From positions 6,632,001 to 6,696,000 of the forward strand of contig NC_088319.1 of NCBI RefSeq assembly GCF_910592395.1: a stretch of 64,000 nt of DNA, in the 5' to 3' direction. Positions 62,905-64,000 of this stretch are shown here, in pieces. Position 1 is the stretch's first letter. Every line of letters begins with the position of its first letter. This stretch comes from Lineus longissimus (lineage: Eukaryota; Nemertea; Pilidiophora; Heteronemertea; Lineidae). Made by a program: the position numbers and the translations under genes. A model generated the notes under the pieces. The model searched no databases and had not been told where the DNA came from. It saw only the letters and a program-made list of their open reading frames with translations.

Positions 62905-64000
62905 TCACTTGGCGTAGATTGATTCATCTGTATCACAATTGTGGCAAATGTAACTGCTATTGGCAGCCAAATACACACACTCTTCATGCGACCAACATTT
63001 ACAGACCCCACATTCTACCCACGATTCCTTTGGTCGGCTCTCGGACCACTTCCCCATGCACACAAGGCATTCGCTGTCATCATCTGCATATTGTAGGCCT
63101 AAGCTTCTTTTGGCTTGTTTGGCACTAGCTTTCTTCTTTGGTTTCTTAGTCGTCTTAGGCCCCCTCCTGGAAGTCAGGCCTTGGTCTTTGGCTTTCTTCG
63201 TTTTTCGATTTCGTTTTTCCTCCCGCAGGGCCTCCTTTTCTGGAGTATCGGTTAGAATTGCCGTCCTTCTCCGTTTCCTGCCATTTGTAGTTGATGAAGA
63301 CCTTGGTGGCGCCTTCGGATGGGGTCGCAAAGCCTCTGGAGAAAATACCGGTGGCTCTCTTTGGGACCATTGGCTCTCTTCGGGAGGAGACATCGGTGCT
63401 GGAGCGGCGGGATGAGCTGGTCCTTCATCAGCATCAGGGCATGGCTGAGATCCTTGGCCCTCTTCGGGAGGAGACATCGGTGCTGGAGCGGCGGGATGAG
63501 CTGGTCCTTCATCAGCATCAGGGCATGGCTGAGATCCTTGGCCCTCTTCGGGAGGGGACATCGGTGCTGAAGCGGCGGGATGAGCTGGTCCTTCATCAGC
63601 ATCAGGGCATGGCTGAGATGAGGAGGGTCTATGCGATGGAATGACTGCACCATAATGTGAAGTAACCCCACCACCTGTTAGGTACATATTGATGTTGAAA
63701 CTAGACACAACGCCCGGACGCCCGGGCGTGAGCATAGTCTCCCGGTAACCGCTACCTGGCAATTTTTGATAGACGTAGGCTGTTAATCCCAGGGCATTAC
63801 ATATCACTGTCAGAATGATATCACCTGTATCATTATTGTACATCCTTCTATAGACGTAGTCCTTTACTTCTTTTACGATGTTGGTGCCTGCAGATGAGAA
63901 ATCGTTGTAATATGCTTGGTGAATAGATACCTCCCTGATAATTGCCTGCGAAATTGTGAGCCTGTGGTGTCTTTGGCCCCCCTCTGCTGCATTTAATGCA
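62905..64000 (-). CDS. OTU-protease-like plus PHD-finger protein, partial (runs off right edge)
   Basis: The frame is open from the window edge to the stop at 62905. The edge part reads ALNAAEGGQRHHRLTISQAI then HQAYYNDFSSAGTNIVKEV, resembling the OTU fold just after its catalytic Cys, which would lie beyond 64000. YMLTP-like and MYLTGGGVTSHYGAVI supply the probable catalytic His. Then come three 28-residue repeats (SQPCPDADEGPAHPAA type), a Lys/Arg-rich stretch and a C-terminal PHD-like zinc finger: CLVCMGKW, WVECGVCKCWSHEECV, YICHNC. OTU enzymes cleave ubiquitin chains and PHD fingers read histone tails. The position next to transposon-like ends suggests element cargo. The family is not identified. 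Confidence 0.7.
   Translation of the reverse strand, partial: ALNAAEGGQRHHRLTISQAIIREVSIHQAYYNDFSSAGTNIVKEVKDYVYRRMYNNDTGDIILTVICNALGLTAYVYQKLPGSGYRETMLTPGRPGVVSSFNINMYLTGGGVTSHYGAVIPSHRPSSSQPCPDADEGPAHPAASAPMSPPEEGQGSQPCPDADEGPAHPAAPAPMSPPEEGQGSQPCPDADEGPAHPAAPAPMSPPEESQWSQREPPVFSPEALRPHPKAPPRSSSTTNGRKRRRTAILTDTPEKEALREEKRNRKTKKAKDQGLTSRRGPKTTKKPKKKASAKQAKRSLGLQYADDDSECLVCMGKWSESRPKESWVECGVCKCWSHEECVYLAANSSYICHNCDTDESIYAK
63378..63630 (-). repeat. 84-bp coding tandem repeat, three units
   Basis: Three near-identical 84-bp units ('gagacatcggtgctggagcg' etc. on the + strand) encode the 28-residue Pro/Ala/Asp-rich repeat of the OTU-PHD protein. The length is a multiple of three, so the frame is kept; the opposite-strand frames across it are artefacts. 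Confidence 0.9.

Noticed and set aside
1-64000. CRISPR arrays, operons, ribosome binding sites, tRNA genes
   Set aside because: The DNA is eukaryotic and the tandem repeats lack unique spacers. I recognised no tRNA, but a covariance scan was not possible.

Overview
The window is nuclear DNA from an invertebrate animal. It holds spliced genes with GT-AG introns, a U1 snRNA remnant, and many eukaryotic transposons (Tx1/L1-type LINE, Penelope-like, Ty3/Gypsy, pogo, PIF/Harbinger, MULE-like and piggyBac-like MITEs, Helentron-like repeats). I cannot name the species. The element mix fits a marine invertebrate, either a deuterostome or a lophotrochozoan.

0-37.3 kb, + strand: the 3' part of one large gene. 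Twenty-one exons can be placed with matching splice phases, with one exception at the exon I/J junction. They sum to about 1,318 codons. The product has repeated tryptophan-centred motifs (AFxxW and variants) in a basic, helical context, the signature of SFI1-type centrin-binding repeats. I read it as an SFI1 homolog. The introns are loaded with MITEs, minisatellites and larger elements. The last large intron (23.1-34.0 kb) holds a complete pogo element, a Penelope-like element split by a Harbinger element, and clusters of G-rich hairpin motifs. Two intronic repeats derive from the gene's own exons: a degenerate copy of exon P, and a tandem array seeded from the 3' end and splice donor of exon S.

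37.3-46.6 kb: an internally deleted Harbinger derivative, then a decayed Ty3/Gypsy element on the minus strand. The Gypsy protease region is split by a 4.3-kb Helentron-like repeat that left no target-site duplication.

46.6-51.6 kb: mostly unannotatable intergenic DNA with one pogo-type MITE and one Helentron-like fragment.

51.6-62.4 kb, minus strand: the most notable region. A U1 snRNA gene keeps its stem-loops II-IV, Sm site and a 3'-box-like element, but is broken in stem-loop I by a Tx1/L1-type LINE. A second, about 99% similar LINE copy lies head-to-tail behind the first. The same 17 bp, which fits the U1 stem-loop I sequence, lies at the 3' end of each copy. This suggests a target-specific LINE that inserted twice into the same U1 site. 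Copy 1 has an intact ORF1, but its ORF2 is broken by one nonsense codon and a Harbinger MITE. Copy 2 has an intact 1,284-codon ORF2, and its ORF1 is cut by another sequence.

62.4-64 kb, minus strand: the sequence cutting copy 2 starts with a GGGGAGACCGGGG motif and encodes the C-terminal part of an OTU-protease-like plus PHD-finger protein that runs off the right edge. It is probably the cargo of an undescribed or unrecognised transposon.
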